Positions 37,344 to 47,303 of a stretch of 64,000 bases of DNA are shown piece after piece (position 1 is the first letter of the stretch; every line of letters starts with the position of its first letter). The stretch is taken from assembly GCA_018394315.1 (NCBI GenBank), contig CP074575.1, positions 1,582,615-1,646,614 on the forward strand. Reading direction: 5' to 3'. Position numbers and translations under genes: made by a program. Below the pieces are notes generated by a model, which ran no database searches, was not told the origin of the DNA, and worked only from the letters and a program-made list of their open reading frames with translations. Source of the DNA: Mycoplasmatota bacterium. Its GTDB lineage: Bacteria; Bacillota_I; Bacilli_A; MAG-NZ.

Positions 37344-38276
37344 TTAAAATTTGTGTTCAATATATTTTTCCGCAGTTACTGATGCGATTGCTCCATCAGC
37401 AGTAGCTGTAACTACTTGTCTTAAAGTCTTTACTCTTAAATCTCCAGCTGCAAATACACCAGGAACACTCGTTCTCATTTCTTCATCTGTTACGATATAA
37501 CCATTATCCATTTCAACTAAACCTTCGAATAATTCAGTTTGAGGTTTATAACCAATAAAGATAAATACTCCGAAAGTTCCTTCTTCTTCATCAGCAAAGA
37601 TTTCAGTTTCTTCTTCTGTCTTAACATTTTTAATAACTATAGATTCAACAATGCCATCACCTTTGATTTCGGTTACTGTAGAATTAAGTATGTATTCAAT
37701 TTTGTCATTTTGTTTTGCTTTTTCAATAATAGAATTAGCTGCTGTTAATCGATCCATAATATTTATTAAAGTAACTTTTCTTGCATACTTAGTTAAATAC
37801 ATACCTTCTTCAACTGCAGAGTCTCCACCTCCTATTACAAACACTTCTAAGTCAGTGAAAAAATCAGCATCACAGGTAGCACAATAAGAAACACCTTTAC
37901 CTGTTAGTACTGCTTCACCAGGGCATCCTAGTTTTCTTGGACTCGCTCCTGTTGCAATTACAACTGCTTTTGCATGATACTCTTTTTCCTTTGTTTTGAT
38001 AACTTTAACACTATTAGAAAAATCAACTTCAACTACCTTTTCGCGAATAAACTCTGCTCCAAACTGTTTAGCTTGAGCATACATTTTTTCTATTAATCCA
38101 GGACCTGAATCATTTGGTGAACCTGGATAATTTACAATCTCATGTGTGGTGGCTATTTGACCTCCAGGATTTGATCCATCTAACATAATTGTGCTTAATT
38201 TTGCTCTTGCAGCATATAAAGCAGAACTAAGTCCCGCTGGACCTGCACCTATGATAAGCACATCGCACTCTCTCAT
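37344..38276 (-). CDS. trxB: Thioredoxin reductase
   Basis: A 310-residue FAD/NADPH enzyme with the N-terminal FAD motif GAGPAGLSSALYA, the redox pair CATC (C132, C135), a second nucleotide motif GGGDSAVEEG and a final GVFAAGDLR FAD block. It is of normal low-molecular-weight type. It starts one base after the end of grdX and feeds electrons to the thioredoxin encoded next. Confidence 0.96.
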   Translation of the reverse strand: MRECDVLIIGAGPAGLSSALYAARAKLSTIMLDGSNPGGQIATTHEIVNYPGSPNDSGPGLIEKMYAQAKQFGAEFIREKVVEVDFSNSVKVIKTKEKEYHAKAVVIATGASPRKLGCPGEAVLTGKGVSYCATCDADFFTDLEVFVIGGGDSAVEEGMYLTKYARKVTLINIMDRLTAANSIIEKAKQNDKIEYILNSTVTEIKGDGIVESIVIKNVKTEEETEIFADEEEGTFGVFIFIGYKPQTELFEGLVEMDNGYIVTDEEMRTSVPGVFAAGDLRVKTLRQVVTATADGAIASVTAEKYIEHKF

Positions 38277-38277
38277 A

Positions 38278-38652
38278 TTAACCTCCTTGTATTTTGTATA
38301 ACGAGTATATTATAATTTGATAATCTATATATCTTAAATCTGTTAAGATATTGTCTGATAAGATTTTATCACTTCTCCTTGGTAAACTTTCTTCTGCTAA
38401 AATTATTGCATCCTCTATAATTTGTAACGATTGCAAGTCTAACTCACTACCCTCTTTAATGATTATTGTTTTATATATTGTTTTGTCGGGTAATAAATTG
38501 CTAGCTAAAGGATGAGTTAATAGTAGATAATTAAGTTGTACTTTGTCTCTAACATACTTTAGAACATCTATAATATCTCCATCTATAAAGACATAATTAT
38601 CGTAATTAAAATTTTCAACCACCATTTTATTATTTGTAATTATGTAAGTCAT
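38278..38652 (-). CDS. grdX: GrdX family protein
   Basis: A 124-residue protein that opens the glycine reductase operon. It matches the GrdX family in size, place and motifs (ITNNKMV start, then LLLTHPLASNLLP, and a YKTIIIKE strand). GrdX is found in front of trxB in many grd operons; its job is not known. It is read from an ATG at 38652 with GAGGTG upstream and ends one base before trxB. Confidence 0.85.
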   Translation of the reverse strand: MTYIITNNKMVVENFNYDNYVFIDGDIIDVLKYVRDKVQLNYLLLTHPLASNLLPDKTIYKTIIIKEGSELDLQSLQIIEDAIILAEESLPRRSDKILSDNILTDLRYIDYQIIIYSLYKIQGG

Positions 38653-39114
38653 AATCCCATTTCACCTCATTCTATACCATAGTAAATATTACTACTTTCT
38701 TATCATCAGCGTAAAATTTCAGTGTAGATCTCACTGCAAATGTTTATTGATAATATATTTATTTAAATTTTTTTTCTTATAATTATAAAGTAGATATAAC
38801 CAACCCACCATCATCTTTATTTTGAGAATATGATTTGTGAATTCTGAACTTTTCAAAAATTAAAAAACATTCTTTTATTACTATATTGTCCAAAAAAATG
38901 ATTGTTATCATCTAATTTACTCCATTGAAAACTAGAAAAATATATAATAATCATTTAAAGATTTGATTAATATCAAAATAATAAAAAAAACTTCCTTTAA
39001 TAAGGAAGATTCTCAATTTTAAACGACATCAAAATCTTTAGCGATAATACACTGTAATTAGTGTTCATTTTACATTTTGTTTAGGAAAGTCGATTTAATT
39101 ACTTTAATTCATTA
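38653..39114. other. Leader region of the glycine reductase operon
   Basis: This 462-base AT-rich gap lies between the grdX start and the trmK terminator region. A CAGTG-TAGATCT-CACTG inverted repeat (38720-38736), about 70 bases before the grdX ATG, could be an operator. A TGG-TATAGA element (38671-38679) resembles an extended -10 but lies very close to the ribosome site. I found no glycine-riboswitch core, tRNA-Sec or open reading frame here. Confidence 0.45.
38983..39008 (-). terminator. Terminator after trmK
   Basis: CTTCCTT-TAAT-AAGGAAG (38991-39008) is a perfect 7-bp stem followed on the minus strand by eight T. It closes the glyS-dnaG-rpoD-trmK operon. Confidence 0.9.
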
Positions 39115-39765
39115 CTAATCATTACTAATCAGACTTATTCTACTTTTAAGTTTATAATAGTTCTCATCATCAAATGGGACGTTCTTGATTATATTCTCGT
39201 ATTTATTCAACTCATTTTGATAATGATTGATGAAGTTTTTAGTCTTATTGTTTATTATTATAGGTCCGAAAAATATCTCTCTTTCGCTTAGATTCATTTC
39301 ACCTTTTTCGCAAACTAAAATTTCATAGTAACTTTCTTTTTCATATATCATTTCTTCATAGATTATTTTGAAACCAATTTCTTGTAGATGTATTCTTAAT
39401 ATATTACTTGCTACATTTGGTTGTAATATTAATCTTTTGAATTTATTAATGTTCTCATGAGTAAGAATGGTAGCGATTAACTTTCCACCCATACCGGATA
39501 TTATTAAAGTATCAACAACATTATTTAAATGTTCAATTCCATCACTAAGAATTATTTCAATTTTATCTTCTAAGTTATTTTGCTTTACATTCTTTAATGC
39601 CATCTTTAATGGACCTTTACAAACATCAGAAGCAATGACCTTGCTGGCTATGTTATTTTCTATTAGATAAATTGGTAAAAGTGCGTGATCTGTTCCCACA
39701 TCAGCTACAATACTGTTTGGTAGAACGTAATCAGCGCACTTTTTAAGTCTTTTAGATATCTTCAA
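39115..39765 (-). CDS. trmK: tRNA (adenine-22-N1)-methyltransferase
   Basis: A 216-residue Rossmann-fold methyltransferase of the TrmK family (formerly YqfN): start KISKRLKKCADYV, then ADVGTDHALLPIYLI (SAM loop), IASDVCKGPLKMA and a DTLIISGMGGKLIATIL block with the conserved GMGG. It methylates A22 in tRNAs. It begins at a TTG one base after the rpoD stop, in the usual Firmicutes order rpoD-trmK. Downstream nif3 (yqfO), common in other species, is absent here. Confidence 0.9.
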   Translation of the reverse strand: MKISKRLKKCADYVLPNSIVADVGTDHALLPIYLIENNIASKVIASDVCKGPLKMALKNVKQNNLEDKIEIILSDGIEHLNNVVDTLIISGMGGKLIATILTHENINKFKRLILQPNVASNILRIHLQEIGFKIIYEEMIYEKESYYEILVCEKGEMNLSEREIFFGPIIINNKTKNFINHYQNELNKYENIIKNVPFDDENYYKLKSRISLISND

Positions 39766-39766
39766 G

Positions 39767-41008
39767 TTAATTTGAAATGAAATCCATCAATCGTTTACTT
39801 TTTGAAGGATGACGTAGTTTTCTCAATGCTTTTGCTTCAATCTGTCTAATTCTTTCTCGAGTTACACCGAATTCTTTACCAACTTCTTCTAATGTTCTAG
39901 TTTTTCCATCTAATAAACCAAATCGCATTCTTAGAACTTTTTCTTCTCTATCAGTCAATGTTTCTAAGACCTTATCTAGTTCTACTTTAAGCATTTCTTT
40001 AGTTGTATAATCAATTGGATTAAGGGCATCCTGATCAGGAATGAAGTCACCTAAAGTTGAATCTTCTTCTTCACCTACAGGTGATTCTAAAGATACTGGA
40101 TCTTGAGAAATTTTCTTAATAACATTAATTTTCTCAACACTAATACCTAACTCTTCAGCTAATTCTTGTGGTGAAGGTTCTCTTTTTAGATCTTGTGTCA
40201 TTTTTCTTTGTAACCTAACAACTTTATTTATTTGTTCAACCATATGTACTGGTATACGAATTATTCTAGCTTGATCTGCAATAGCTCTTGTGATGGCTTG
40301 TCTAATCCACCATGTAGCATAAGTAGAAAATTTATAACCTTTTGTGTGATCAAATTTATAAACAGCTTTTATTAAACCTATGTTTCCTTCCTGAATTAAG
40401 TCTAAAAACTGTAGACCTTTTCCAACATGTTTTTTAGCTATAGAAACAACTAAACGTAAATTTGCTTCAACTAGATGGTTTTTTGCAAAGTCACCACGTC
40501 TAACAATATTATCTAATTTTTCTCTCACTGAATCTGTTAATCTACCTTCGGGTGCTAATTCATCTATTTTACTTTGAGCTGTTAAACCTGCTCTTACTCT
40601 TTTAGCGATCTTGATTTCTTCTTCTGAAGAAAGCAAGTCAACTTGACCTATTTCTTTTAAGTACATTCTTACAGGATCATCTGTTTTAACGAAATCTACA
40701 AAATTTGCTAACTTAGATTTTTGATACTCACTCTCTAAATCTTTTACAATCTCATCTTCGGCTAATTCATGTTCATCAATATCTAATGATTCTAGATTAA
40801 AGTTATCAGATTCAAGTGCATAATCGATTAAATCACTTTCATTTACTACGTCAATATCCAGTTTATTTATTTGGTCAATAAATTTTTCGAATTCTTCAGA
40901 TTCAGTTTCAAAAACTAACTTTATGTCTGCGATTGTGATAAAGCCTTCTTTTTTCCCCTTTTCAAGTAACACTTTAACTGGATCTGGATTTGTTCCTTTT
41001 TTACTCAT
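39767..41008 (-). CDS. rpoD: Primary RNA polymerase sigma factor (sigma-A)
   Basis: A 413-residue housekeeping sigma factor. A short region 1.1-like acidic part (about 1-95) is followed by [17 protein letters not shown] (1.2), the core-binding and -10 region with [31 protein letters not shown] (2.3-3.0), and a C-terminal region 4 with [27 protein letters not shown]. The ATG at 41008 follows GAGGTGG. It lies right after dnaG as in most bacteria of this phylum. Confidence 0.97.
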   Translation of the reverse strand: MSKKGTNPDPVKVLLEKGKKEGFITIADIKLVFETESEEFEKFIDQINKLDIDVVNESDLIDYALESDNFNLESLDIDEHELAEDEIVKDLESEYQKSKLANFVDFVKTDDPVRMYLKEIGQVDLLSSEEEIKIAKRVRAGLTAQSKIDELAPEGRLTDSVREKLDNIVRRGDFAKNHLVEANLRLVVSIAKKHVGKGLQFLDLIQEGNIGLIKAVYKFDHTKGYKFSTYATWWIRQAITRAIADQARIIRIPVHMVEQINKVVRLQRKMTQDLKREPSPQELAEELGISVEKINVIKKISQDPVSLESPVGEEEDSTLGDFIPDQDALNPIDYTTKEMLKVELDKVLETLTDREEKVLRMRFGLLDGKTRTLEEVGKEFGVTRERIRQIEAKALRKLRHPSKSKRLMDFISN

Positions 41009-41018
41009 TACTACCACC

Positions 41019-42731
41019 TCATAATTTCAAATATTTTTGAATATTTCTAATCTTACCAGCAATAATCAACTTATCTTCACTACTTATATTCTTTTTAAAT
41101 TCTTTTTGAAGTTCTGTTAATTGTTGATGGTGCGAGTATTTTTTCAAAGTTTCAATACAATCTGATATTTCCCTTTCAGATAAATATCTTGATTTAGAAA
41201 AACTATTAATAAAATGTTCTCTTAAACTACTTGGTAAAAACTTTATAAATTCATCAAAACTATACTCTAAGTTATTTTGATAATATTTCATAAGAGAATC
41301 TTTTATTAATTGATTCTCTCTTAACACAAATATATCTCCAAGCTGTGTATCTAGTTTTAGTGCTTCACTTTTACTAGTTAACATTGAAAATAATAATGCA
41401 TTTTCTGCTCTTTCAAATTTTGATGGGCTTTTGATTGAAATACCTTTTTTTATTATTCTTTTACCGGAATAACTGAAGTCATCTTTTATTGATTGATAAC
41501 TTACATTTAACTCATTTGCAATCTTATTAAAGAATAGTTCTTGTTGTGTATTTGAACTATTTTTTATAAGTTCAAATATTCTTTTCTTAAATGATTCAAT
41601 TTCATTAAGATTATTTTTGTTTATTTTCGATAGATTATATGTAAATACAAAATCCATCACATTAATTATTCTATTATTGATAAGATTAATAAATTCTTCT
41701 TTAGAGTATTTTCTTATATAATCATCGGGATCTAGACCTTCTGGAATAATTAAAATTTTAACATTAAAATCATTACTCAGATATTTTAATGTACTATATG
41801 CTGCATCTAAGCCTGCTGAATCACCATCGAAACATATTATTATATTTTTAGTTAGTTTTCTTATTAATTCCACGTGCTTTTTGGTGAAGGCAGTACCCAT
41901 AATGGCTACTCCTTCTTTTAATCCAGCGTTATAAGCAGCAATTACATCCATGAATCCTTCGAATAAGATTATCCTATTAGATCTTCTTACCTCATTTTTT
42001 GCGTTGTGATAATTATAGAGTATTTCACTTTTTCTAAATATATGTGATTCTGGTGAATTTACATATTTAGGTCCTTCAACAGAATTGGTTCTTCCACTAA
42101 AGCCTACAATTTTAGAGTCTTCATTCCAAATTGGAAATATAATTCTATCTCTAAAAAGATCATAATATTTATCATTTCTTTTCCGAATTAGTCCTAAATT
42201 AATCATATCTAATGTTTCAATATTTTTTTCTAAAAGAGTTCTATGTAACAAATCACTTTCCGAAGGAGCTAGGCCTATTCTAAACTGTTTAATAGTATCA
42301 ACACTTAATCCTCTATCATACAAATATGTAAGTGCTGATTTACCATGTTTAGTATTTAATAGATATAATTCATATAACTTTGTAGTTTGTTCATTTATAT
42401 CGAAGTATTTAGTGTATTTATTAGTGTATTTGTTGAAATTTATATTAAGATTGATTCCAACTTTATCAGATACTTTCTTTAATGCTTCTATAAAAGTTAT
42501 ATTTTCATAGTCTTGAACAAACTTTATAACATTACCGCCAGCGCCGCAACTAAAACATTTGTATATCTTTTTTTCTTCGGAAACACTCATTGAAGGGTTA
42601 CTGTCATTATGAAAAGGACAAAGACCAATGTAGTTTTTGCCTTTTTTCTCTAAATCTATATATTCACTAATAATGTCTACAATACTTGCGTTTGCAAGGA
42701 CATTTTCAATTTCATTTGGAGATATTTGCAA
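41019..42731 (-). CDS. dnaG: DNA primase
   Basis: A 570-residue primase with an N-terminal zinc domain (C38, H41, C59, C62 in [12 protein letters not shown]...KCFSCGAGG), the RNA-polymerase basic region with a GFSGRT block, a TOPRIM domain ([16 protein letters not shown]; later ICFDGDSAG) and a C-terminal helicase-binding part. The start is a TTG behind AGAGGTG. It makes the primers for DNA replication and is cotranscribed with rpoD. Confidence 0.96.
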   Translation of the reverse strand: MQISPNEIENVLANASIVDIISEYIDLEKKGKNYIGLCPFHNDSNPSMSVSEEKKIYKCFSCGAGGNVIKFVQDYENITFIEALKKVSDKVGINLNINFNKYTNKYTKYFDINEQTTKLYELYLLNTKHGKSALTYLYDRGLSVDTIKQFRIGLAPSESDLLHRTLLEKNIETLDMINLGLIRKRNDKYYDLFRDRIIFPIWNEDSKIVGFSGRTNSVEGPKYVNSPESHIFRKSEILYNYHNAKNEVRRSNRIILFEGFMDVIAAYNAGLKEGVAIMGTAFTKKHVELIRKLTKNIIICFDGDSAGLDAAYSTLKYLSNDFNVKILIIPEGLDPDDYIRKYSKEEFINLINNRIINVMDFVFTYNLSKINKNNLNEIESFKKRIFELIKNSSNTQQELFFNKIANELNVSYQSIKDDFSYSGKRIIKKGISIKSPSKFERAENALLFSMLTSKSEALKLDTQLGDIFVLRENQLIKDSLMKYYQNNLEYSFDEFIKFLPSSLREHFINSFSKSRYLSEREISDCIETLKKYSHHQQLTELQKEFKKNISSEDKLIIAGKIRNIQKYLKL

Positions 42732-42747
42732 ATCATATCACCTCTTC

Positions 42748-44121
42748 TTAATAGAAAAGTTTGTTGTTTAAATATGGTATTAATTCATCCACTTTTAAAG
42801 TTATTTGTTCCATAGAATCACGGTCTCTAAGTGTTACGGTATTATTATTCGTTGTCTCATCATCAATTGTTATACAATATGGAGTTCCAATAACATCTTG
42901 TCTTCGATACCTTTTACCAATTTTTCCTGTTTCATCATAACTTGTTGAAAAATATTTATTTACTAAATTAAATAGTTCGACTGCTTTTTCTGAATGATAC
43001 TTTTTGATTAAAGGTAATACCGAAACTTTATATGGAGCTAATGCTGGATGCAAATGCAAAATTTCCCTTGTTTCACCATTATCCAATGTTTCTTCATCAT
43101 AAGCTTCGCATAAGAACATTAATGCAGCTCTATCAGCACCAATTGTAGATTCAATTACGAAAGGCACGTATTTTTCATTTGTTTCAGGATCTAAATAATG
43201 CATTGCCTTCTTTGAATGATCTTGATGTTGGGTTAAATCAAAATTGGTTCTATTATGTGTTCCATTAACTTCTCCCCATCCTAAAGGGAATAGGTATTCA
43301 ATATCACAAGCAGCTTTAGCATAATGTGCTAATTTTTCATGATCGTGATATCTTAAATGCTCATCCCTAATTCCTAAATCTAAAAATAAATCTTTTGAAA
43401 AATTTTTAAAAAATTCATAAAATTCATCATCAGTACCAGGTTTACAAAACAACTGATACTCCATCTGTTCAAATTCAATTGTTCTAAAAGTAAAATTACC
43501 TGGTGTAATTTCATTTCTAAAAGCTTTCCCAACTTGTCCTATTCCAAATGGTATTTTAGCTCTTAGTGATCTTTGTACATTTAAGAAGTTTACAAACTGT
43601 CCTTGAGCTGTTTCAGGTCTTAAATATATTTCATTCTTATTGTCTTCAGTAACTCCACGGTGAGTCTTGAACATGAGATTGAATTCTCTTATCTCTGTAT
43701 AATTATGTGCACCACAATTAGGACAAACAATATTATTTTTGTTTATGTATTCCATCATTTCTTCTTTTGACCAGCCGTCAGCAGTTACTAAACCATTAGT
43801 ATAGTTCTCTATTAAACTATCTGATCTATGTCTTGTTTTACATTCTTTACAGTCCATTAATGGGTCATTGAACCCACCAACATGTCCAGAAGCAACCCAT
43901 ACATTTGGATTCATTAAGATAGATGCATCTATTCCATAACTGTTCATTCTTTCTTGAATATATTTCTTCCACCAAATTTTTTTAATATTATTTTTAAGTT
44001 CAACGCCAAGTGGTCCATAATCCCAAGTATTAGCTAAACCACCATAGATTTCACTACCTTGATAAATAAATCCATGCGTCTTACTAAATGCAACAATTTT
44101 ATCCATAGTTAATTTTGTCAT
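42748..44121 (-). CDS. glyS: Glycyl-tRNA synthetase, single-chain type
   Basis: A 457-residue class II enzyme of the alpha-2 type: GSEIYGGLANTWDYGPLGVELKNN (motif 1 area), FRNEITPGNFTFRTIEFEQMEYQLF (motif 2), GADRAALMFL (motif 3) and a C-terminal anticodon-binding domain (LAPYKVSVLPL). A zinc-type CKEC and CPNC pair lies in the insertion. I chose the ATG at 44121, which has GGAGG before it. The single-chain form differs from the alpha/beta glyQ-glyS of Bacillus. Confidence 0.96.
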   Translation of the reverse strand: MTKLTMDKIVAFSKTHGFIYQGSEIYGGLANTWDYGPLGVELKNNIKKIWWKKYIQERMNSYGIDASILMNPNVWVASGHVGGFNDPLMDCKECKTRHRSDSLIENYTNGLVTADGWSKEEMMEYINKNNIVCPNCGAHNYTEIREFNLMFKTHRGVTEDNKNEIYLRPETAQGQFVNFLNVQRSLRAKIPFGIGQVGKAFRNEITPGNFTFRTIEFEQMEYQLFCKPGTDDEFYEFFKNFSKDLFLDLGIRDEHLRYHDHEKLAHYAKAACDIEYLFPLGWGEVNGTHNRTNFDLTQHQDHSKKAMHYLDPETNEKYVPFVIESTIGADRAALMFLCEAYDEETLDNGETREILHLHPALAPYKVSVLPLIKKYHSEKAVELFNLVNKYFSTSYDETGKIGKRYRRQDVIGTPYCITIDDETTNNNTVTLRDRDSMEQITLKVDELIPYLNNKLFY

Positions 44122-44252
44122 AACATCCTCCGTCACTGTTTCTTCCATTATGTATATATGTCGTTTTTAAGCAACTTTAATTTTATCACATATATACATT
44201 TTTTTCTACATTTAATTTTCATAAAATGTCATATAATAATCTTAATTTCTAA

Positions 44253-44819
44253 ATGAAAGGGGGAATCATCATTAGTAAATTATTTATAATAGAAGTAATA
44301 ATTGGATCTATATTTATATTTTTAATGGGATTTATATTACACGATATGTATGATTTATTAGAACATAATTATTTTTCAAGTATATTTCCTGTTAATGAAA
44401 GTGTTTGGGAGCACACTAAGTTATTTTTTTTAGGTTCGGTCATTTATGGTTTAATTCAATCGGTTTTCATTAAAGAATTACCTGATAATTTTTGGTTTGC
44501 GAAAATTGCTTCTTTCTTAGTAAGCAGTATACTTACAGTTTTAATGTATTTCTTCATAACTGATGTATTCTTTAATGGAAAGCACAATTTAGTTGTAACA
44601 ATAATTATATTTTTGCTTGCGATTATAATAGGACAGTATAAAAGTTACCAACTTTTAACTAAAGAAATATCTTTTCCTAATATAAAAGAAATATCAATAG
44701 TTCTAATAATAATGATATTTCTAAGTTATTTTTATTTAACATATAATCCTATTGAAAGTAGATTATTCCTAGACGAAAGTGTAAATAAATACGGTATTTA
44801 TGCTAATCTATCTAAATAA
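44253..44819 (+). CDS. DUF6512 family membrane protein
   Basis: A membrane protein of up to 188 residues with about five helices and the DUF6512 family block FPVNESVWEHTKLFFLG near residues 42-58. Function unknown. The annotated ATG at 44253 has no ribosome site and would lie about 9 bases from the likely transcription start (TATAAT at 44232-44237). A strong AAAGGGGG site at 44256-44263 instead points to the ATT codon at 44271 as start, giving 182 residues. Its end overlaps the converging TauE gene by 12 bases. Confidence 0.75.
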   Translation: MKGGIIISKLFIIEVIIGSIFIFLMGFILHDMYDLLEHNYFSSIFPVNESVWEHTKLFFLGSVIYGLIQSVFIKELPDNFWFAKIASFLVSSILTVLMYFFITDVFFNGKHNLVVTIIIFLLAIIIGQYKSYQLLTKEISFPNIKEISIVLIIMIFLSYFYLTYNPIESRLFLDESVNKYGIYANLSK

Positions 44820-45518
44820 GTTTATTGACATTAAAATTAAAAACACTGCAACGAAACGGTTGAAAACTGTTTCGTTTAATTTTGTACTAATTCTAGAACC
44901 GACTAATCCTCCTATTATTGCAAAAGGAATTAATATTGTTGAATATCTTATTACTTCCATTGAAACTAACCCTGCACTTGCAAAAGATAACGCTGCAAAG
45001 ATATTCATAAAAAAGAAATATGTTATTAATGTAGCTCTAAATTCCATTTTACTAACTTTTAAATTAGATAAAAAAATAAGGACTGGTGGTCCGCTTATTC
45101 CTGAGACTCCATTTAAAAGACCTGATACAGCTCCTACTGGGAAAAATAACTTGTCTGGTTTTTTAATATTAGGGTTCAAGTTAAAAAGTTTCATAATTGC
45201 AACTATTAGTAATATTCCCGCTAGAATTTTAGTCAATATGTTAGTATCTAAAGTTACTAAAAATCTGGATCCTATATAAGTGAATATTGCTCCACCTACT
45301 AATAATAAGAGGATTCTTTTGTAATTAACATGTTTTCGTAAATTCAAAAACAATGAAAAATTACTAGTTAAATTAATAAAAATCATGGTCGCAATCATAA
45401 TTTTAATATCAATAATCATACTACCTAATGGAATAATCATCATACTCGAACCGAATCCTGTTAATCCCTGTACAAATATTCCCATAAAAACTATTATAAT
45501 CAAAATGAGTATGTCCAT
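44808..45518 (-). CDS. TauE/SafE family membrane transporter
   Basis: A 236-residue membrane protein with about seven or eight helices and the TauE/SafE pattern: GFGSSMMIIPLGSMI near the start and the half-repeat GAVSGLLNGVSGISGPPVLIFL in the middle. The family exports sulfite, sulfoacetate or other small organic anions, but assignment is loose. It starts behind GGAGG and converges with the DUF6512 gene. Confidence 0.87.
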   Translation of the reverse strand: MDILILIIIVFMGIFVQGLTGFGSSMMIIPLGSMIIDIKIMIATMIFINLTSNFSLFLNLRKHVNYKRILLLLVGGAIFTYIGSRFLVTLDTNILTKILAGILLIVAIMKLFNLNPNIKKPDKLFFPVGAVSGLLNGVSGISGPPVLIFLSNLKVSKMEFRATLITYFFFMNIFAALSFASAGLVSMEVIRYSTILIPFAIIGGLVGSRISTKLNETVFNRFVAVFLILMSINLFR

Positions 45519-45544
45519 AAAACCTCCATCAATAAAGTTAATAT

Positions 45545-46258
45545 TTAATATCCATAAATTTGTCCAATTATTTCTCTTGATTTACTCTTGAAGTTCATAT
45601 AGTGTTGGTAATAATCATCAATTATTTTCCTTGTTAGCTTCCTGTTAATGCTATAATCAAATTCTCTAGATAAATCGTGATAATATAGTTTATAGATACC
45701 CGTGATAAACTCTATATCGAAAATGGAATAATCAGTTTTATGTTGACTACATATCATTCCACCTCTATAAACGTCAAATCCTATAGTTTCATTCGAATCA
45801 CAATCAGCACATCTGTTAAATACTGGATTTATACCTAATAAGTACAAAAACTTAAGTTCAAAAACAAAGGATATTAACTCGACGTCAATACCTTTTTCTA
45901 TTCTATCTAAAGTTATATTTAAAAATTTATAAAGTGTTGAAAAATCAATATCTGTAGATAATTTATAAATTACCTCAAATATATGAGATACATATGATGT
46001 TTTTTCTAAGTCCTGGGTAATACCTAAATACGGGTTAACAACATCCCCGTTATACAGTAATGGTAATTTTTTTGATTCGGATTGATTATATGATATTTTA
46101 CTAATTGTTTGACACAATTGTCTTAGGGGGCTTTTTAATTTTCTCGCACCTTTGGCTAGTAAACTTACAATTCCAGAATCTGTTATTAAATATATGATTT
46201 TACTTGAATCTGTGTAATCAATGCTCTTGATCAGTATCCCTTCGTAATTGTTTGCCAT
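45545..46258 (-). CDS. recO: DNA repair protein RecO
   Basis: A 237-residue recombination mediator with an N-terminal OB fold (EGILIKSIDYTDSSKIIYLIT, then LAKGARKLKS), a helical domain and a zinc-type cysteine set (RCADC, later MICSQH). It loads RecA together with RecR. The start follows GGGGGA, and the gene overlaps the small yqzL-like gene by 41 bases, in the usual order era-yqzL-recO. Confidence 0.92.
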   Translation of the reverse strand: MANNYEGILIKSIDYTDSSKIIYLITDSGIVSLLAKGARKLKSPLRQLCQTISKISYNQSESKKLPLLYNGDVVNPYLGITQDLEKTSYVSHIFEVIYKLSTDIDFSTLYKFLNITLDRIEKGIDVELISFVFELKFLYLLGINPVFNRCADCDSNETIGFDVYRGGMICSQHKTDYSIFDIEFITGIYKLYYHDLSREFDYSINRKLTRKIIDDYYQHYMNFKSKSREIIGQIYGY

Positions 46259-46346
46259 TTAATCCCCCATACTTATCTAAACCCAATCTGTATTTCAGAT
46301 AATCTTCAATTTTTCCTGTTTCTAAAAATTTTTTCCAATGTTCCAT
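46218..46346 (-). CDS. yqzL: YqzL family small protein
   Basis: A 42-residue protein too short for usual gene calls: it begins MEHWKKFLETGKIEDYLKYR and ends in a basic/acidic tail (RRDTDQEH). The pattern W-x-x-F-x-x-T-G-x-x-x-x-Y-L matches YqzL, which lies between era and recO in Bacillus. It has a GGAG ribosome site seven bases ahead and overlaps recO by 41 bases, which suggests coupled translation. Function unknown. Confidence 0.72.
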   Translation of the reverse strand: MEHWKKFLETGKIEDYLKYRLGLDKYGGLNGKQLRRDTDQEH

Positions 46347-46406
46347 ATGACAGTCTCCAATCTATTATACTTTAATAATAGTTTTGTCATATTTCGCTAT
46401 TTTATT

Positions 46407-47303
46407 CTAGTAATCATCGTTCTTATAACCAAATTCATTTAATCTAGATAAGTTGTTTCGCCAGTCTTTTTGCACTTTTACCCATAAATCTAAAAAGACG
46501 GGTGAACCTAATCTTTTTTTAATTTCTTTTCTAGCTCTTGAACCAATTTTTGTGAGCATCGAACCTTGTTTGCCTATAATAATTCCCTTTTGGGATTTTC
46601 TTTCAATTATAATACTAGCCACAATATTGATATAACCTTCATCATCTTTTTCCATTGATTCAACAACAACTGCAACTGCATGTGGCACTTCTTCTTTTGT
46701 TAAGTGTAATACTTTTTCTCTTATAATTTCCTGTATAATAAATTTTTCCGGATGATTAGTAATCATATCAACAGGATAATATTTTGGTCCTTCGTTTAGA
46801 TTCTCTTTTATAACTTTTATTAAGTGATCAACGTTATCTAATTTTAATGCACTAATTGGTATAATTTCATCAAAATTAAACATCTGATTGTATTCTGCGA
46901 TTCTAGTAAGAACTTCGTTTTTATTTTTTGCTAAATCAATTTTATTAATCAATAAATAAATAGGAATATTGTTATTCTCAATTATACTTAGAATAAATTT
47001 ATCACCTTTACCCAGTGGTTCATCAAAAGGAACCATGAATAAAATTATGTCAACTTCATCTATTGAAGAGGTTGCCATATCATTAATAACTTTTCCTAAT
47101 TCATGTTTAGGTTTATGGATTCCCGGAGTATCAATGAAAATTATTTGTGATTCATCATCAGTGTAAACACCATGGATTTTATTTCTGGTTGTCTGAGCTT
47201 TATCACTCATTATAGCGATTTTTTGTTTTAATACACCATTTATAAACGTACTTTTCCCGACATTTGGTCTACCAACTATAGTAACAAACCCTGATTTAAA
47301 CAT
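46407..47303 (-). CDS. era: GTPase Era
   Basis: A 298-residue Era protein with G1 GRPNVGKST, G3 DTPGIHKP, G4 NKID and a C-terminal KH domain with IIIGKQGSMLTKIGSRARKEIKKRLG. It helps 16S rRNA processing and small-subunit assembly. The ATG overlaps the cdd stop codon region by one base, so the two are cotranslated. Confidence 0.97.
   Translation of the reverse strand: MFKSGFVTIVGRPNVGKSTFINGVLKQKIAIMSDKAQTTRNKIHGVYTDDESQIIFIDTPGIHKPKHELGKVINDMATSSIDEVDIILFMVPFDEPLGKGDKFILSIIENNNIPIYLLINKIDLAKNKNEVLTRIAEYNQMFNFDEIIPISALKLDNVDHLIKVIKENLNEGPKYYPVDMITNHPEKFIIQEIIREKVLHLTKEEVPHAVAVVVESMEKDDEGYINIVASIIIERKSQKGIIIGKQGSMLTKIGSRARKEIKKRLGSPVFLDLWVKVQKDWRNNLSRLNEFGYKNDDY

Noticed and set aside
38653..39114. 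Glycine riboswitch in front of the grd operon
   Set aside because: No glycine aptamer core could be found on the minus strand; only an inverted repeat is present.
44800..45279. A 159-codon plus-strand frame
   Set aside because: It lies antisense to the TauE/SafE gene and has no ribosome site; its composition mirrors the membrane protein on the other strand.
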